Source: Chloroflexota bacterium (lineage in GTDB: Bacteria; Chloroflexota; Anaerolineae; Caldilineales; Caldilineaceae). Taken from it: a stretch of DNA of 64,000 nucleotides. Location of the stretch: contig BOKO01000020.1 of the NCBI GenBank assembly GCA_016861025.1, positions 1-64,000 on the forward strand, written 5' to 3'. The notes under the pieces were generated by a model that did no database searches, was not told where the DNA came from, and saw nothing but the letters and a program-made list of their open reading frames with translations. A program made the translations under genes and the position numbers. Below are positions 47,366 to 57,993 of the stretch, in pieces; positions within the stretch are counted from its first letter, which is position 1; the number at the start of each line of letters is the position of its first letter.

Positions 47366-48490
47366 ATGTGGCTGAGTTGGCTATTGTTGGCAGGTGGATT
47401 GGTGGTATTGGTGGCCGGCGCCGAGCTATTGGTGCGCGGCGCCAGCCGGTTGGCGGCTGCGCTTGGCATCGCGCCGCTGGTGATCGGCTTGACCATCGTC
47501 GCCTTTGGCACCAGTGCACCTGAGTTGGCGGTGAGCGTACAGTCGGCGCTGCGCGGTCAGGCGGATATTGCGCTGGGCAACGTCGTTGGCAGCAACATCT
47601 TCAACGTGCTTTTCATCTTGGGGTTGTCGGCGCTTATCGTGCCGCTGCTGGTGGCGCAGCAACTGGTTCGCTTCGACGTGCCTTTGATGATCGGTGTGTC
47701 AGTGCTCGTGTGGGTGCTCTCGCTCAACGGTTTTGTCGAGCGTTGGGAAGGCGCTGTGCTCTTTGCAGGCATCCTGCTCTACACGGTCTTTCTGATTGTG
47801 CAAAGCCGGCGTGAGCAAAACAAAACAAGTGCGACCGAGTTCGAGGCCGAGTATGCGCTGCACGAACCGGTCTCCTGGCAGCGTACAGTGCTGAACGTCG
47901 GCATGGCTGTCGGCGGCCTGGCGTTGCTGGTGCTGGGGGCGCGCTGGTTTGTCGATGGGGCGGTGGGGCTGGCGCGCTTTCTGGGACTGAGCGAGTTGGT
48001 CATTGGGCTGACCATCGTTGCGGCCGGCACTTCCATGCCCGAGGTGGCGACCTCGGTGGTGGCCGCGCTCCACGGCGAGCGCGATATCGCCGTCGGCAAC
48101 GTCGTCGGCAGCAACATCTTCAACATTCTGGCCGTGCTAGGCGTGGCAGCCATTGTGGCGCCAGGAAATGGCGCGCCAGTCGCCAACAACATGCTCGTCG
48201 TCGACATGCCGTTCATGATTGCGGTTGCGATTGCCTGTCTGCCGATCTTCTTCACCGGCCACACCATTTCACGTTGGGAAGGACTCCTCTTTCTTGGCTA
48301 TTATGTGGCATATACGATCTATCTGGTTCTCGACGCCGTGAACCAACCGGCGATTGTCCAGTACCGCGAATTCATGTTGCTCTTTGTCGCGCCATTGACC
48401 GTGATCACACTCCTGGTCAGCGTGGGGCGTGAGATTCGCCGCAGGCGCGCCAATGTTAAAGCTGACGCTGTTTCACTCTCTGGCAAATAG
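47366..48490 (+). CDS. CaCA-family cation exchanger (YrbG-like), copy 1
   Basis: A 374-aa inner-membrane Ca2+/Na+:H+ antiporter-like protein with about ten spans in two homologous halves. Each half carries an alpha-repeat: GLTIVAFGTSAPELAVSVQSAL with GNVVGSNIFN near 50-80, and GLTIVAAGTSMPEVATSVVAAL with GNVVGSNIFN near 215-250. The acidic residues in PELA and PEVA are the expected ion ligands. A hydrophilic loop near 150-175 connects the halves. It is followed 14 bp later by a close paralogue. Confidence 0.93.
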   Translation: MWLSWLLLAGGLVVLVAGAELLVRGASRLAAALGIAPLVIGLTIVAFGTSAPELAVSVQSALRGQADIALGNVVGSNIFNVLFILGLSALIVPLLVAQQLVRFDVPLMIGVSVLVWVLSLNGFVERWEGAVLFAGILLYTVFLIVQSRREQNKTSATEFEAEYALHEPVSWQRTVLNVGMAVGGLALLVLGARWFVDGAVGLARFLGLSELVIGLTIVAAGTSMPEVATSVVAALHGERDIAVGNVVGSNIFNILAVLGVAAIVAPGNGAPVANNMLVVDMPFMIAVAIACLPIFFTGHTISRWEGLLFLGYYVAYTIYLVLDAVNQPAIVQYREFMLLFVAPLTVITLLVSVGREIRRRRANVKADAVSLSGK

Positions 48491-48504
48491 GAGCGAACCG
48501 ACCT

Positions 48505-49593
48505 ATGTGGATAACGCTGGGATTGATTGTCGGTGGATTGATCGTGTTGGTGTTGGGCGCCGAGATTTTGGTGCGCGGGGCAAGCCGTCTTGCGGCTGCG
48601 TTAGGCATCTCGCCGTTGGTGGTAGGGTTGACGGTGGTTGCCTTTGGCACAAGCTCGCCCGAACTTGCCGTCAGTCTGCAATCAGCGCTGAGTGGTCAGC
48701 CAGACCTGGCGGTCGGCAATGTGGTTGGCAGCAACATTCTCAATGTGCTGTTGATCCTGGGATTGTCGGCGCTGATCACACCCTTGATCGTGGCGCAGCA
48801 ACTGGTGCGGCTCGATGTGCCAATTATGATTGGCGCATCGGTGCTCGTCTGGCTGTTGGCGCTTAACAACGTCATCAGCCAGCTTGAAGGTGCATTGCTT
48901 TTCACATTGTTGCTCGCCTATCTGGGTTTTCTGATCTGGCAAAGTCGCCGTGAGCAAGATCCGGCGGTTGTGGCGGAATATGAGCAGGAGTTCGCCGGCG
49001 ACAAGCCAAGAACGCTGCGTCAGGCGCTCCTTAACCTTGCCCTGGTCGTGGCTGGGCTGGCGATGCTGATTTTGGGATCGCGTCTCTTCGTGCAAGGCGC
49101 CAGCGACCTGGCGCGTCTTTTTGGCCTGAGCGAGCTTGTGATCGGGCTGACAATCGTAGCGTTGGGCACCTCTCTGCCCGAAGTGGCGGCGTCGATCATG
49201 GCGGCGATAAAACGAGAGCGCGACATCGCCGTGGGCAATGTCGTCGGCAGCAACATCTTCAACCTGCTGGCGGTGTTGGCGCTGACCGCACTTTTTGCGC
49301 GTGGCGGCGTGCCGGTGCCGTCCAGTGCACTGGCGCTCGACATCCCTTTCATGACGGCGGTGGCGATTGCGTGTCTGCCGATTTTTATCACGCGCAATCT
49401 GATCGCACGTTGGGAAGGAGCGATCTTCTTCGGCTATTATCTGGCGTACACCGCCTATCTGCTGTTGGCGGCCAATGAGTATCCAGGTGCGGTTCAATAT
49501 CGAAACTTTATGTTGATCTTTGTCGTGCCGTTGACTGTGCTGACGCTGGCGGTGAGCCTCTGGCGAGAGTGGGGGCGTCGACGGCTCGCATGA
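48505..49593 (+). CDS. CaCA-family cation exchanger (YrbG-like), copy 2
   Basis: A 362-aa paralogue of the preceding gene with the same layout: alpha-repeats GLTVVAFGTSSPELAVSLQ and GLTIVALGTSLPEVAASIM, each followed by GNVVGSNI. The two proteins are alike along their whole length, which points to a tandem duplication. Adjacent copies might form a heteromer or differ in ion preference. The stop overlaps the start of the Sua5-type gene (ATGA), so translation is coupled to it. Confidence 0.93.
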   Translation: MWITLGLIVGGLIVLVLGAEILVRGASRLAAALGISPLVVGLTVVAFGTSSPELAVSLQSALSGQPDLAVGNVVGSNILNVLLILGLSALITPLIVAQQLVRLDVPIMIGASVLVWLLALNNVISQLEGALLFTLLLAYLGFLIWQSRREQDPAVVAEYEQEFAGDKPRTLRQALLNLALVVAGLAMLILGSRLFVQGASDLARLFGLSELVIGLTIVALGTSLPEVAASIMAAIKRERDIAVGNVVGSNIFNLLAVLALTALFARGGVPVPSSALALDIPFMTAVAIACLPIFITRNLIARWEGAIFFGYYLAYTAYLLLAANEYPGAVQYRNFMLIFVVPLTVLTLAVSLWREWGRRRLA

Positions 49594-50702
49594 CGGTGAC
49601 CACACAGGTATTCCATATCGATCCGGGAAATATCGACGACGCAGCGATCGCCATTGCAGCGCAGACACTGGCTGCCGGGCGGCTCGTCGCCTTTCCCACC
49701 GAGACAGTCTATGGGCTTGGCGCCAATGCGCTCGATCCAGCTGCCGTCGACCGCATCTTTGCCGCCAAGCAACGACCTTTCACCGATCCACTGATCGTGC
49801 ATCTGGCGAGCGCCAAACAGATCGACCAGGTGGCAGTGAACGTTCCTGGTGTGATCGCTGCGCTGGCGGAGCGTTTCTGGCCGGGGCCGTTGACGCTGGT
49901 GTTGCGCCGCGCAGCGGCGGTGGCGCCAAATGTAGCCGCCGGGCGCGACACAGTGGCGGTGCGCGTGCCGGCGCATCCGGTGGCGCACGCCCTGCTGGCG
50001 GCATGTGCATTGCCGATCGCAGCGCCTAGCGCCAATCTGTTCAGCCGCCCCAGCCCAACGACTGCGCAGCACGTGCTCGACGACCTCTCTGGTCGCATCG
50101 ACATTGTGCTGGATGGCGGGCCGACAACGATCGGGCTGGAGTCAACCGTGGTTGACCTGACGACGCACCCCCCATTATTATTGCGACCGGGTGGCGTCGG
50201 GGTGGACGCACTGCGTAAGCTGCTCCCCAACCTGCTCGCCCCCGACGCGCCGCTGGTGGTGGCTGAGACAGAAGCAGCGCCCTCGCCCGGCGCTCTGCTC
50301 AAACACTACTCGCCGCAGGCGCCGGTCGTATTGTTGCGCGGCGACGCCGAAGCTGCGCGGCGGTGCATTCACACGATTGCGCCCGTGTTGCATGAGCGTG
50401 GAAAGCGTCTTGGCTTGCTGGCGCCCGACGAGGAGTTCAACAATTACGCCGATCTGCGCGCCGAGGTGGTCTCCCTCGGTCCGACGCATGACCTGGCCGT
50501 GATCGGGCGATATTTGTTCGCACGCCTGCGTGAATTGGATAGCCTAGGCGTCGATGTCATTGTGGCGCGAGCAGTGGGTGAAGGCGATGCGGCTGGCGAA
50601 TTAAGCATGGCAATCCGCGACCGCCTCTTCCGCGCCGCTGAGGGTCGTGTGCTCGACGCCGACGATCCTCACGTGCTGGAATTGTTGCTCACCCTCACAT
50701 GA
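49590..50702 (+). CDS. Threonylcarbamoyl-AMP synthase, two-domain Sua5 type
   Basis: A 370-aa cytosolic enzyme that makes threonylcarbamoyl-AMP from Thr, bicarbonate and ATP for the t6A modification of ANN-reading tRNAs. The YrdC domain (about 1-215) shows AAGRLVAFPTETVYGLGANA, KQRPFTDPLIVHL and RFWPGPLTLVL. The linker SPGALLKHYSPQAPV leads into the smaller C-terminal Sua5 domain (to about 370, ending LRELDSLGVDVIVARAVGEG). Length fits Sua5 rather than single-domain TsaC. The ATG at 49590 overlaps the exchanger stop. Confidence 0.94.
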   Translation: MTVTTQVFHIDPGNIDDAAIAIAAQTLAAGRLVAFPTETVYGLGANALDPAAVDRIFAAKQRPFTDPLIVHLASAKQIDQVAVNVPGVIAALAERFWPGPLTLVLRRAAAVAPNVAAGRDTVAVRVPAHPVAHALLAACALPIAAPSANLFSRPSPTTAQHVLDDLSGRIDIVLDGGPTTIGLESTVVDLTTHPPLLLRPGGVGVDALRKLLPNLLAPDAPLVVAETEAAPSPGALLKHYSPQAPVVLLRGDAEAARRCIHTIAPVLHERGKRLGLLAPDEEFNNYADLRAEVVSLGPTHDLAVIGRYLFARLRELDSLGVDVIVARAVGEGDAAGELSMAIRDRLFRAAEGRVLDADDPHVLELLLTLT

Positions 50703-50728
50703 AGATTGTGTTTCGATCGTTGCTTCGC

Positions 50729-51943
50729 TCACCGCGTTGGATGCATCGGCATGACAACGTGCAAAAATTCCTCTTCGCCCATGCCGACGGGGCGAATGGT
50801 GCCGGGGCGGGTGGGCTGCGTCGTTTCGAGCACCACCTGCGGCTCGTCGATCTGGCTCAACACATCGATCAGATACTTGGCGTTGAATGAAATCTCCAGG
50901 TCGTCGCCTTCGACCATCGCATCAAGCTGATTGACGCTGTCGCCCATGTCAGCGCTGGTGGCGGCAAGGCTAAGATGACCCGGCGTTGCGCCGTTGGCGG
51001 GTTGTATCTTGAGTCGCACGATGTTGGCGTTGTCGCGCGCAAAGAGGAATGCCACGCGCACGGCTTTGAGCAGCGCTGCCGTGTCCACCACCGTGCGCGT
51101 CGTGTGCGTCTTGGGAATGATAGCGCGGTAGTCTGGGAAGTTGGCGTCGATCAATTGGCTGGCAAGCTCGACGCGGTGGAACGCGCCGCCTTTGCTTTCA
51201 CTGCCTTTGCCCCAAATCTGAAAGAGAATCTGATTGCGCTCCTGCGTGACGAGCACCTGCACCGGTCGCGCCTCATCGGCGTCGGCGCTGATGCGCGCCA
51301 GCTCGCTCAGGCTGCGCGCCGGCACAATCACTGTCGTCGGTGCAGCGGGCAGGACGCCATCGACAATCGAGCTGCGCACGCTGAGCCGATACCCATCGGT
51401 GGCGGCCATTGTCAGGCGATCTTCTTTGAAGGTCACTTCGACGCCGGTGAGCGTTGGACGGCTTTCGTCGGTCGAGGCGGCAAATACCACCTGATCGACC
51501 ATCTTGCGCAGCCCAGATGACGGCAGCTCGATCTTGAGCGGTTCGACGCCGTTGTCGGCGCCGCCCATCACACTTTCAACAGTCGGGATGATCGGAAAAC
51601 TGGCAGCGTCGATGCCCTTCATGTTGGCGTCAAACGAGGCGCAGCGCAGGTTGAGCGTCTGCGTGCGCACGGTCAACTCCATGTCGATGCGCTCCGGCGG
51701 CAGGCTGTTGACGAACTCGGTGAGCAGTCGAGCTGGCACTGTAATCGAGCCAGGGTCTTCGACTTTGGCCCCAATCCAACAGGTGACGCCGATCTCGAGG
51801 TTGGTGGCGGCCAGACGCAATTGATTATCGCTCGCCTCGATCAGAATATTCGCCAGCACCGGCATTGTCGAACGCGACGAAACCGCGCGCCCGACAATCG
51901 ACAGCCCTTTCGCCAGATTTTCTTGAAGACAACTTACCCGCAC
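50729..51943 (-). CDS. dnaN: DNA polymerase III beta sliding clamp
   Basis: A 404-aa ring-forming processivity clamp with three similar domains. It begins with LQENLAKGLSIVGRAV and continues with RPTLTGVEVTFKEDRLTMAATDGYRLS in domain 2. The C-terminus reads MGEEEFLHVVMPMHPTR, close to the usual VMPMR-type end, with a short extension. Translation starts at GTG, preceded by GGAGG at 6 nt. Neither dnaA nor recF lies beside it, so dnaN is detached from an oriC-type cluster here. It is convergent with the Sua5-type gene. Confidence 0.96.
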   Translation of the reverse strand: MRVSCLQENLAKGLSIVGRAVSSRSTMPVLANILIEASDNQLRLAATNLEIGVTCWIGAKVEDPGSITVPARLLTEFVNSLPPERIDMELTVRTQTLNLRCASFDANMKGIDAASFPIIPTVESVMGGADNGVEPLKIELPSSGLRKMVDQVVFAASTDESRPTLTGVEVTFKEDRLTMAATDGYRLSVRSSIVDGVLPAAPTTVIVPARSLSELARISADADEARPVQVLVTQERNQILFQIWGKGSESKGGAFHRVELASQLIDANFPDYRAIIPKTHTTRTVVDTAALLKAVRVAFLFARDNANIVRLKIQPANGATPGHLSLAATSADMGDSVNQLDAMVEGDDLEISFNAKYLIDVLSQIDEPQVVLETTQPTRPGTIRPVGMGEEEFLHVVMPMHPTR

Positions 51944-52195
51944 GGTGTCCTCCGCTCTGTTGTGGTGTGAAAAACAATGGCAAGGGGCAAATTGCGAAGG
52001 GCGAGGCCGGCTGCCACTGTTTTCATCTGCAGTTTTACTGTGTCGTTGACGGGCGCAAGCCCTGATGATTCATCTGTCGTTGGATTGACTGCACCGCTCG
52101 GAAGGCTGGAAGTGCACACCCCTCCTGCGCAGCCTGTCAGGAGTATATCACAACGCCGCCAAAGTGCGAACTTTCCCTGCGTAGACGCGAGAATT

Positions 52196-53692
52196 TTAAA
52201 AGAGTGCGGCGCCCACGCGTATCCAGAAGCGACTGCCGTGACCGACGACACTCTCGACGCCGACCGAGCCGCCGTGAGCTTCGACGATCTCCTTGACGAT
52301 GGCAAGCCCAAGACCGGAGCCGCTACGCCCAGTGCGCGCGCGGTCGATGCGGTAGAAGCGCTCCCAGATACGCTCCGTTTCTTCTGGCGGAATGCCAGGA
52401 CCCGTGTCGCTCACGGTGTATTGCACCTGACGCCCGTTTTCAATCGCCTCGACTGCCACCGTCACTACGCCGCCGGGCGGAGTATGCTTAAGCGCGTTGT
52501 CGAGAAGGTTCGCCAGCGCGCGACGCAGGCGCGCGGCGTCCGCCGTGATCAGCGCGGATGCGGACAGCGGCGACCATTCCAGCGTCACGTCGGCGGCCTC
52601 GGCGAGCGGGCGTAAGCTCTCGACTGCTTCAGCGCCTAGCTCGTTGGGGTCAATCGCTTGCAGGTGAAGATGCAGGCTTCCGCTCTCCAGCCGCGCCAGG
52701 TCGATCACCTCCTCGACCAGGTGGGTGAGACGCTGCGCCTCCTGGTTGATGATCAGGGCGGCGCGTTGCTGCGCGTCGGGAGCGCTGATCGTGCCGTCGA
52801 GCAGCGCCTGGCTATACCCCTGGATGCTGGTGAGGGGCGTCTTCAGATCGTGGCTGACGTTGGCGACGAAATCGCGCTGCGCCTGTTGACTCTGTTGTAC
52901 ACGGTCAGCCATCTGGTTGAAGCTGGCGGCCAGCGCGCTCACTTCGGCCAGCGAGACATGGGCGTCGTCAATGCGATAGGCAAGGTTGCCGCGCGCCAGC
53001 GCGTGCGTGGCCTCCATCAACGGTGAAAGGTTGCGCGTTACGGCGCCTGCCGTCCAACGGCTGAGCAAAAAGACCACCGTCGCCAATGCCAGCAGCCCGC
53101 CGAGCAACAAACCACGCGGCAGTTCTGCAATCGCTTCCCCCATCGAATGCAGAATGCCTGGCTGTGCACGGAGCATAACCAGGTCAATGCTGCCGTCATG
53201 CAAGGGAAGCAAAATCGTGGAAACATAGTGCCAGGAGCTGCCTTCCAGATCGACAACGCCGCGCGTCGCTTCGACAGGCATCCCCATCATGGCGCCCCCG
53301 CGCATTCGCCGCGGCGAGAACTCGAAGCGCTGCGCAGCGCCTGCCTCCCAGATTTGACCGGCCAGTCGCTCCTCACTGTCGAAAACAATGGCGCCGCCCG
53401 GTTGTGTGACGAGCAAAATGCGCGCGTTTTGAGCATCCGCCTGTGTACGCAAATAGTCGAAGAAGCGCGCCGCAGTTGCATCGTCGCCAGCGCCGCGCAG
53501 GCTGGCGAAGTTGGAGCGCGCCAGGACGACGGTAGGCTGTAGCCATTCCGCCATGCGTTGCAACATGGTCTCGGTGCGCAGCGGCGCCTGGATGACGAGC
53601 AGCAGCAACGCCGCCGCCGCCAGGCCGGTCAGCGCGACCAGCATGTGGGTGAAGAGCAGACGGTTCTGCAGCGTGTTGAAGAAACGATTCAT
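52196..53692 (-). CDS. Sensor histidine kinase with HAMP domain
   Basis: A 498-aa membrane sensor. Spans lie near 17-36 and 190-212 around an extracytoplasmic sensing region of about 150 residues. HAMP follows (about 213-265) and then HisKA with the phosphorylated His in FVANVSHDLKTPLTS near 277. The ATPase boxes are LANLLDNALKHTPPGG (N), DTGPGIPPEE (G1) and GSGLGLAIVKEIVEAHGG (G2). The start at 53692 gives a short cytoplasmic N-terminus; the longer ORF would overlap the regulator gene. It lies 14 bp after its response regulator. The overall form is PhoR/ResE-like; the stimulus is unknown. Confidence 0.93.
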   Translation of the reverse strand: MNRFFNTLQNRLLFTHMLVALTGLAAAALLLLVIQAPLRTETMLQRMAEWLQPTVVLARSNFASLRGAGDDATAARFFDYLRTQADAQNARILLVTQPGGAIVFDSEERLAGQIWEAGAAQRFEFSPRRMRGGAMMGMPVEATRGVVDLEGSSWHYVSTILLPLHDGSIDLVMLRAQPGILHSMGEAIAELPRGLLLGGLLALATVVFLLSRWTAGAVTRNLSPLMEATHALARGNLAYRIDDAHVSLAEVSALAASFNQMADRVQQSQQAQRDFVANVSHDLKTPLTSIQGYSQALLDGTISAPDAQQRAALIINQEAQRLTHLVEEVIDLARLESGSLHLHLQAIDPNELGAEAVESLRPLAEAADVTLEWSPLSASALITADAARLRRALANLLDNALKHTPPGGVVTVAVEAIENGRQVQYTVSDTGPGIPPEETERIWERFYRIDRARTGRSGSGLGLAIVKEIVEAHGGSVGVESVVGHGSRFWIRVGAALF

Positions 53693-53706
53693 GATCTTTG
53701 CGGCAA

Positions 53707-54414
53707 TCAGCGGCGCGCTTTCGTCGCATTTGCTGGCGGTCCGACTAGCTTGTAGCCGACGCCCCACACTGTTTCCAGATTGATGTTGCTGTTGCGCAGT
53801 TCTTTGCGCAGCGCTGCGACATGCACATCGACTGTGCGCGTCTCGCCGGCAAAATCGTAGCCCCACACCTGACTGAGCAGTCTCTCGCGCGTCAATACGA
53901 TGCCGGGATTCTCCATCAGATGTTGAAGCAAGTCGAACTCTTTGGTGCGAAGCGCAATTTCTTCTTCGCCAACCCGTACAGTGCGCCGCGCCGGGTCGAG
54001 CGTCACATTGCCAAGCTGGAGCGGCGGCGCCTCTGGCGCGTCAGCGGCGGCATTGGTGCGCCGCAGCACGGCGCGCACGCGCGCCACCAGCTCACGCGGA
54101 TTATACGGTTTGGTCACATAATCGTCCGCGCCCAATTCCAATCCCAGAATGCGGTCGATGTCCTCGGTGCGCGCTGTGAGCATGATGATCGGCGTCTGGC
54201 TCTGGCGACGCACCTCGCGACAGACCATCCAGCCATCGGCGCCGGGCAACATCAGATCGAGCACAATCAAGTCGGGATGATCGTGCTCGAAGCGCATCAA
54301 CGCCTCGGCGCCTGTGCGCGCTGCGATCACGCGATAGCCAGCATTTTCTAGATACATCCGATTCAACTCGACGATATTGGGCTCATCGTCTACGACCAGG
54401 ATCGTTGCGTCCAA
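53707..54414 (-). CDS. OmpR/PhoB-family response regulator
   Basis: A 235-aa regulator with an N-terminal receiver domain (ILVVDDEPNIVELNRMYLEN near 5; phospho-acceptor Asp in LIVLDLMLPGADGW near 51; Lys in DDYVTKPYNPREL near 101). A C-terminal winged helix binds DNA (LRTKEFDLLQHLMENPGIVL, then WGYDFAGETRTVDVHVAALRKEL). It is the partner of the adjacent histidine kinase. An 11-bp direct repeat upstream may be its own binding site. Confidence 0.95.
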   Translation of the reverse strand: MDATILVVDDEPNIVELNRMYLENAGYRVIAARTGAEALMRFEHDHPDLIVLDLMLPGADGWMVCREVRRQSQTPIIMLTARTEDIDRILGLELGADDYVTKPYNPRELVARVRAVLRRTNAAADAPEAPPLQLGNVTLDPARRTVRVGEEEIALRTKEFDLLQHLMENPGIVLTRERLLSQVWGYDFAGETRTVDVHVAALRKELRNSNINLETVWGVGYKLVGPPANATKARR

Positions 54415-54485
54415 AACAGTTCCTTCCTTACAACTCGTCTCTCTTCAATCTTCCTATTCAGATGTTAGCCCGGAATAGTCTATCT

Positions 54486-54502
54486 GTAAAAGAATCGTAA
54501 AA
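54486..54502 (-). promoter_or_regulatory. PhoB-like direct repeat upstream of the response regulator gene
   Basis: On the minus strand TTTTAC occurs twice, exactly 11 bp apart, the spacing of Pho-box half sites, about 70-85 bp before the regulator start. Autoregulation is a plausible inference. Confidence 0.4.
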
Positions 54503-54543
54503 CGCCTGTGTGGGACTTGGCGTTTTTCAGACACAAATATATT

Positions 54544-54572
54544 CTGTCAAATCGCAACAACGGTGCTATACT
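54544..54572 (+). promoter_or_regulatory. Promoter of the uracil-DNA glycosylase gene
   Basis: CTGTCA (four of six to TTGACA) and TATACT (five of six to TATAAT) are separated by 17 bp. The -10 box ends only about 9 bp before the ATG at 54582, so transcription would start at or next to the start codon. Confidence 0.55.
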
Positions 54573-54581
54573 CCGAGATCG

Positions 54582-55268
54582 ATGGAGAAACCAGCGATGC
54601 GCGCAGCAACGCCGTTCGACGAGGGAAGTGAAGACACCCACCGCCTGCAAGCGATCCGACGGCTTGAGGTGGAAATTGCTGGCTGCCGGCGTTGCCCACT
54701 CGCTGTAGGGCGCATACATGCGGTTCCTGGCGAAGGCAATTTGAATGCACTCGTGATGTTCGTGGGCGAGGGGCCTGGCGCAGATGAAGATCGACAAGGG
54801 CGACCGTTTGTCGGGCGGAGTGGTCAATTTTTGAACGAGACGCTGGCGCGCCTGGGCATTGCACGCACCGACGTCTACATCACAAATGTGGTGAAATGTC
54901 GCCCGCCCGACAATCGCGACCCGCTGCCCGACGAGTTGGCGGCGTGCGACGATTATCTAGCGCGTCAGATTGAGATTATTAACCCGCGCATCATTGTAAC
55001 GTTGGGTCGCATCAGTATGCGGCGTTGGTTTCCGGAAGGCGGCATTACCCAGCTTCACGGACGTGTGCGCAATATCGGTCGCGGGCGCATTGCGATGGCG
55101 ATGTTTCATCCGGCAGCTGCGTTGCGCAATCCACAGTGGCGCAGTGCATTCGAGCAAGACATGGCGCGGCTGCCCGCGCTGATCGAGCGAGCAGCACGGG
55201 CGAATGAGGCCGCTGCTCGCGGCGAGGCGCTGCCTGCCGGCGTGCCGCACCCTGGCGACGCCGATTAA
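54582..55268 (+). CDS. Family 4 uracil-DNA glycosylase (UDGa, iron-sulfur)
   Basis: A 228-aa DNA-repair enzyme that removes uracil from DNA. Four Cys for a [4Fe-4S] cluster are visible: CRRC near residue 30 and the pair in NVVKCRPPDNRDP and ELAACDDYL near 105-122. The active-site motif is GEGPGADEDRQGRPFVG near 58, and the C-terminal motif MFHPAAALRNP lies near 185. Length fits thermophile-type UDGa. The ATG at 54582 lies right behind the -10 box; an ATG 15 bp later is possible. The extended C-terminus (about 30 residues, Ala-rich) looks disordered. Confidence 0.92.
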   Translation: MEKPAMRAATPFDEGSEDTHRLQAIRRLEVEIAGCRRCPLAVGRIHAVPGEGNLNALVMFVGEGPGADEDRQGRPFVGRSGQFLNETLARLGIARTDVYITNVVKCRPPDNRDPLPDELAACDDYLARQIEIINPRIIVTLGRISMRRWFPEGGITQLHGRVRNIGRGRIAMAMFHPAAALRNPQWRSAFEQDMARLPALIERAARANEAAARGEALPAGVPHPGDAD

Positions 55269-55369
55269 CATGGCACACGTTGGACTGACGCTCACAGGAG
55301 CGCTGCGCTGCGCCCCTGTTTCGTAATAAACTGAGAATCAACCAGAGCTGTTGAGGAGAAATTTAGCGT

Positions 55370-57067
<1,698 letters not shown>

Positions 57068-57091
57068 AGGCGGAAAGGGTTTCGGGGTGCA

Positions 57092-57203
57092 AGGTAGTGG
57101 GGTCTTGGGGTGATAGGGTTATGGAGTGTTGGGGTTCTTGCGTTTGAGATATTCTCCCAATCTAGAAACCCTACACCCTCATCATCCCAAGACCCCACTA
57201 CCT
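57092..57203. repeat. Long G-rich inverted repeat in the gap after RNase J
   Basis: AGGTAGTGGGGTCTTGGGG... at 57092-57114 is matched by its reverse complement at 57181-57203, with 22 of 23 positions identical. The 66-bp centre also contains strand-biased blocks (GGGTTATGGAGTGTTGGGG on one side, ACCCTACACCCTC on the other). It fills nearly all of the gap between RNase J and the DUF6062 gene. It looks like an intergenic repeat family or a degenerate mobile element end pair; it may also act as a terminator. Confidence 0.6.
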
Positions 57204-57225
57204 CAAGACCTCACAAAAAACACAG

Positions 57226-57987
57226 ATGTCTAGACCAGCAAAGTACATTCCCTACTACGACGATATTATCGAGGCAATGGCGACTCCTGGCTGTGCGTTC
57301 TGCAAGCTGCAACAGCGCGCTGCGGAGCGCTACCTCGATGCGTTTTTGTGGGAGAGCGTCAACGACCCGCGCCTGCGCCGCGAAGTGAGCGCCGCTCGCG
57401 GCTTCTGCAACGACCACGCCTGGCTCTTGGTGCGGCCAGGCGCTGCGTTGAGTGCGGCGATCATCTATAAAGATGTTGTGACAGGGACGGCGCAGCTTGT
57501 AAAGGCTGCAGCGACGGGCGCCGGCGATGGGTCGTTCTGGCAACGGGTGCGGGCGTGGTTGGGGCGCAGCCAACCTGCCGACGATCCGGTTGTCCGCGCG
57601 CTTGTCCCGCAACGGCTCTGCCCCGTCTGCACAAACGCCGCCGAAGTGGAGGAGCATCTGTGCGCCACGGTGCTCTCTGCGATGAAACAATCCGGCGACT
57701 TTCTCACCCACTATCGCAGCTCGTCGGGTCTTTGCGTGCGGCACTTTTCCGCCTTGATCGCCCATAGCCGGCAACCGCAGCAGCGCACAGCGTTGATCGA
57801 CGCCCAGCTTGCAATCTGGCAGTCGCTTGAGGGCGAGCTGAGCGAGTTCATCCGCAAGAACAACCACCGTTTTCGCGGCGAGAAATTCGGCGACGAGCGC
57901 GACTCTTGGGAGCGGGCGATCGCGCTCACCTCCGGGCCGCAGCCTGCCAGCACATCTTCGCGCGGTGGTTTGACCCAAACCGGCTGA
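57226..57987 (+). CDS. DUF6062 family Cys-rich protein
   Basis: A 253-aa soluble protein of unknown function that matches the DUF6062 pattern. Four Cys-containing motifs are spaced along it: CAFCKL near 22, ARGFCNDHAWLL near 58, RLCPVCTNAAEVEEH near 127 and GLCVRHFS near 165. The paired C-x-x-C and C-x-x-x-H type sites suggest metal binding. The protein is predicted to be mostly helical. It lies downstream of RNase J across the inverted repeat and is convergent with azlC. Confidence 0.75.
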   Translation: MSRPAKYIPYYDDIIEAMATPGCAFCKLQQRAAERYLDAFLWESVNDPRLRREVSAARGFCNDHAWLLVRPGAALSAAIIYKDVVTGTAQLVKAAATGAGDGSFWQRVRAWLGRSQPADDPVVRALVPQRLCPVCTNAAEVEEHLCATVLSAMKQSGDFLTHYRSSSGLCVRHFSALIAHSRQPQQRTALIDAQLAIWQSLEGELSEFIRKNNHRFRGEKFGDERDSWERAIALTSGPQPASTSSRGGLTQTG

Positions 57988-57993
57988 CCGGAG

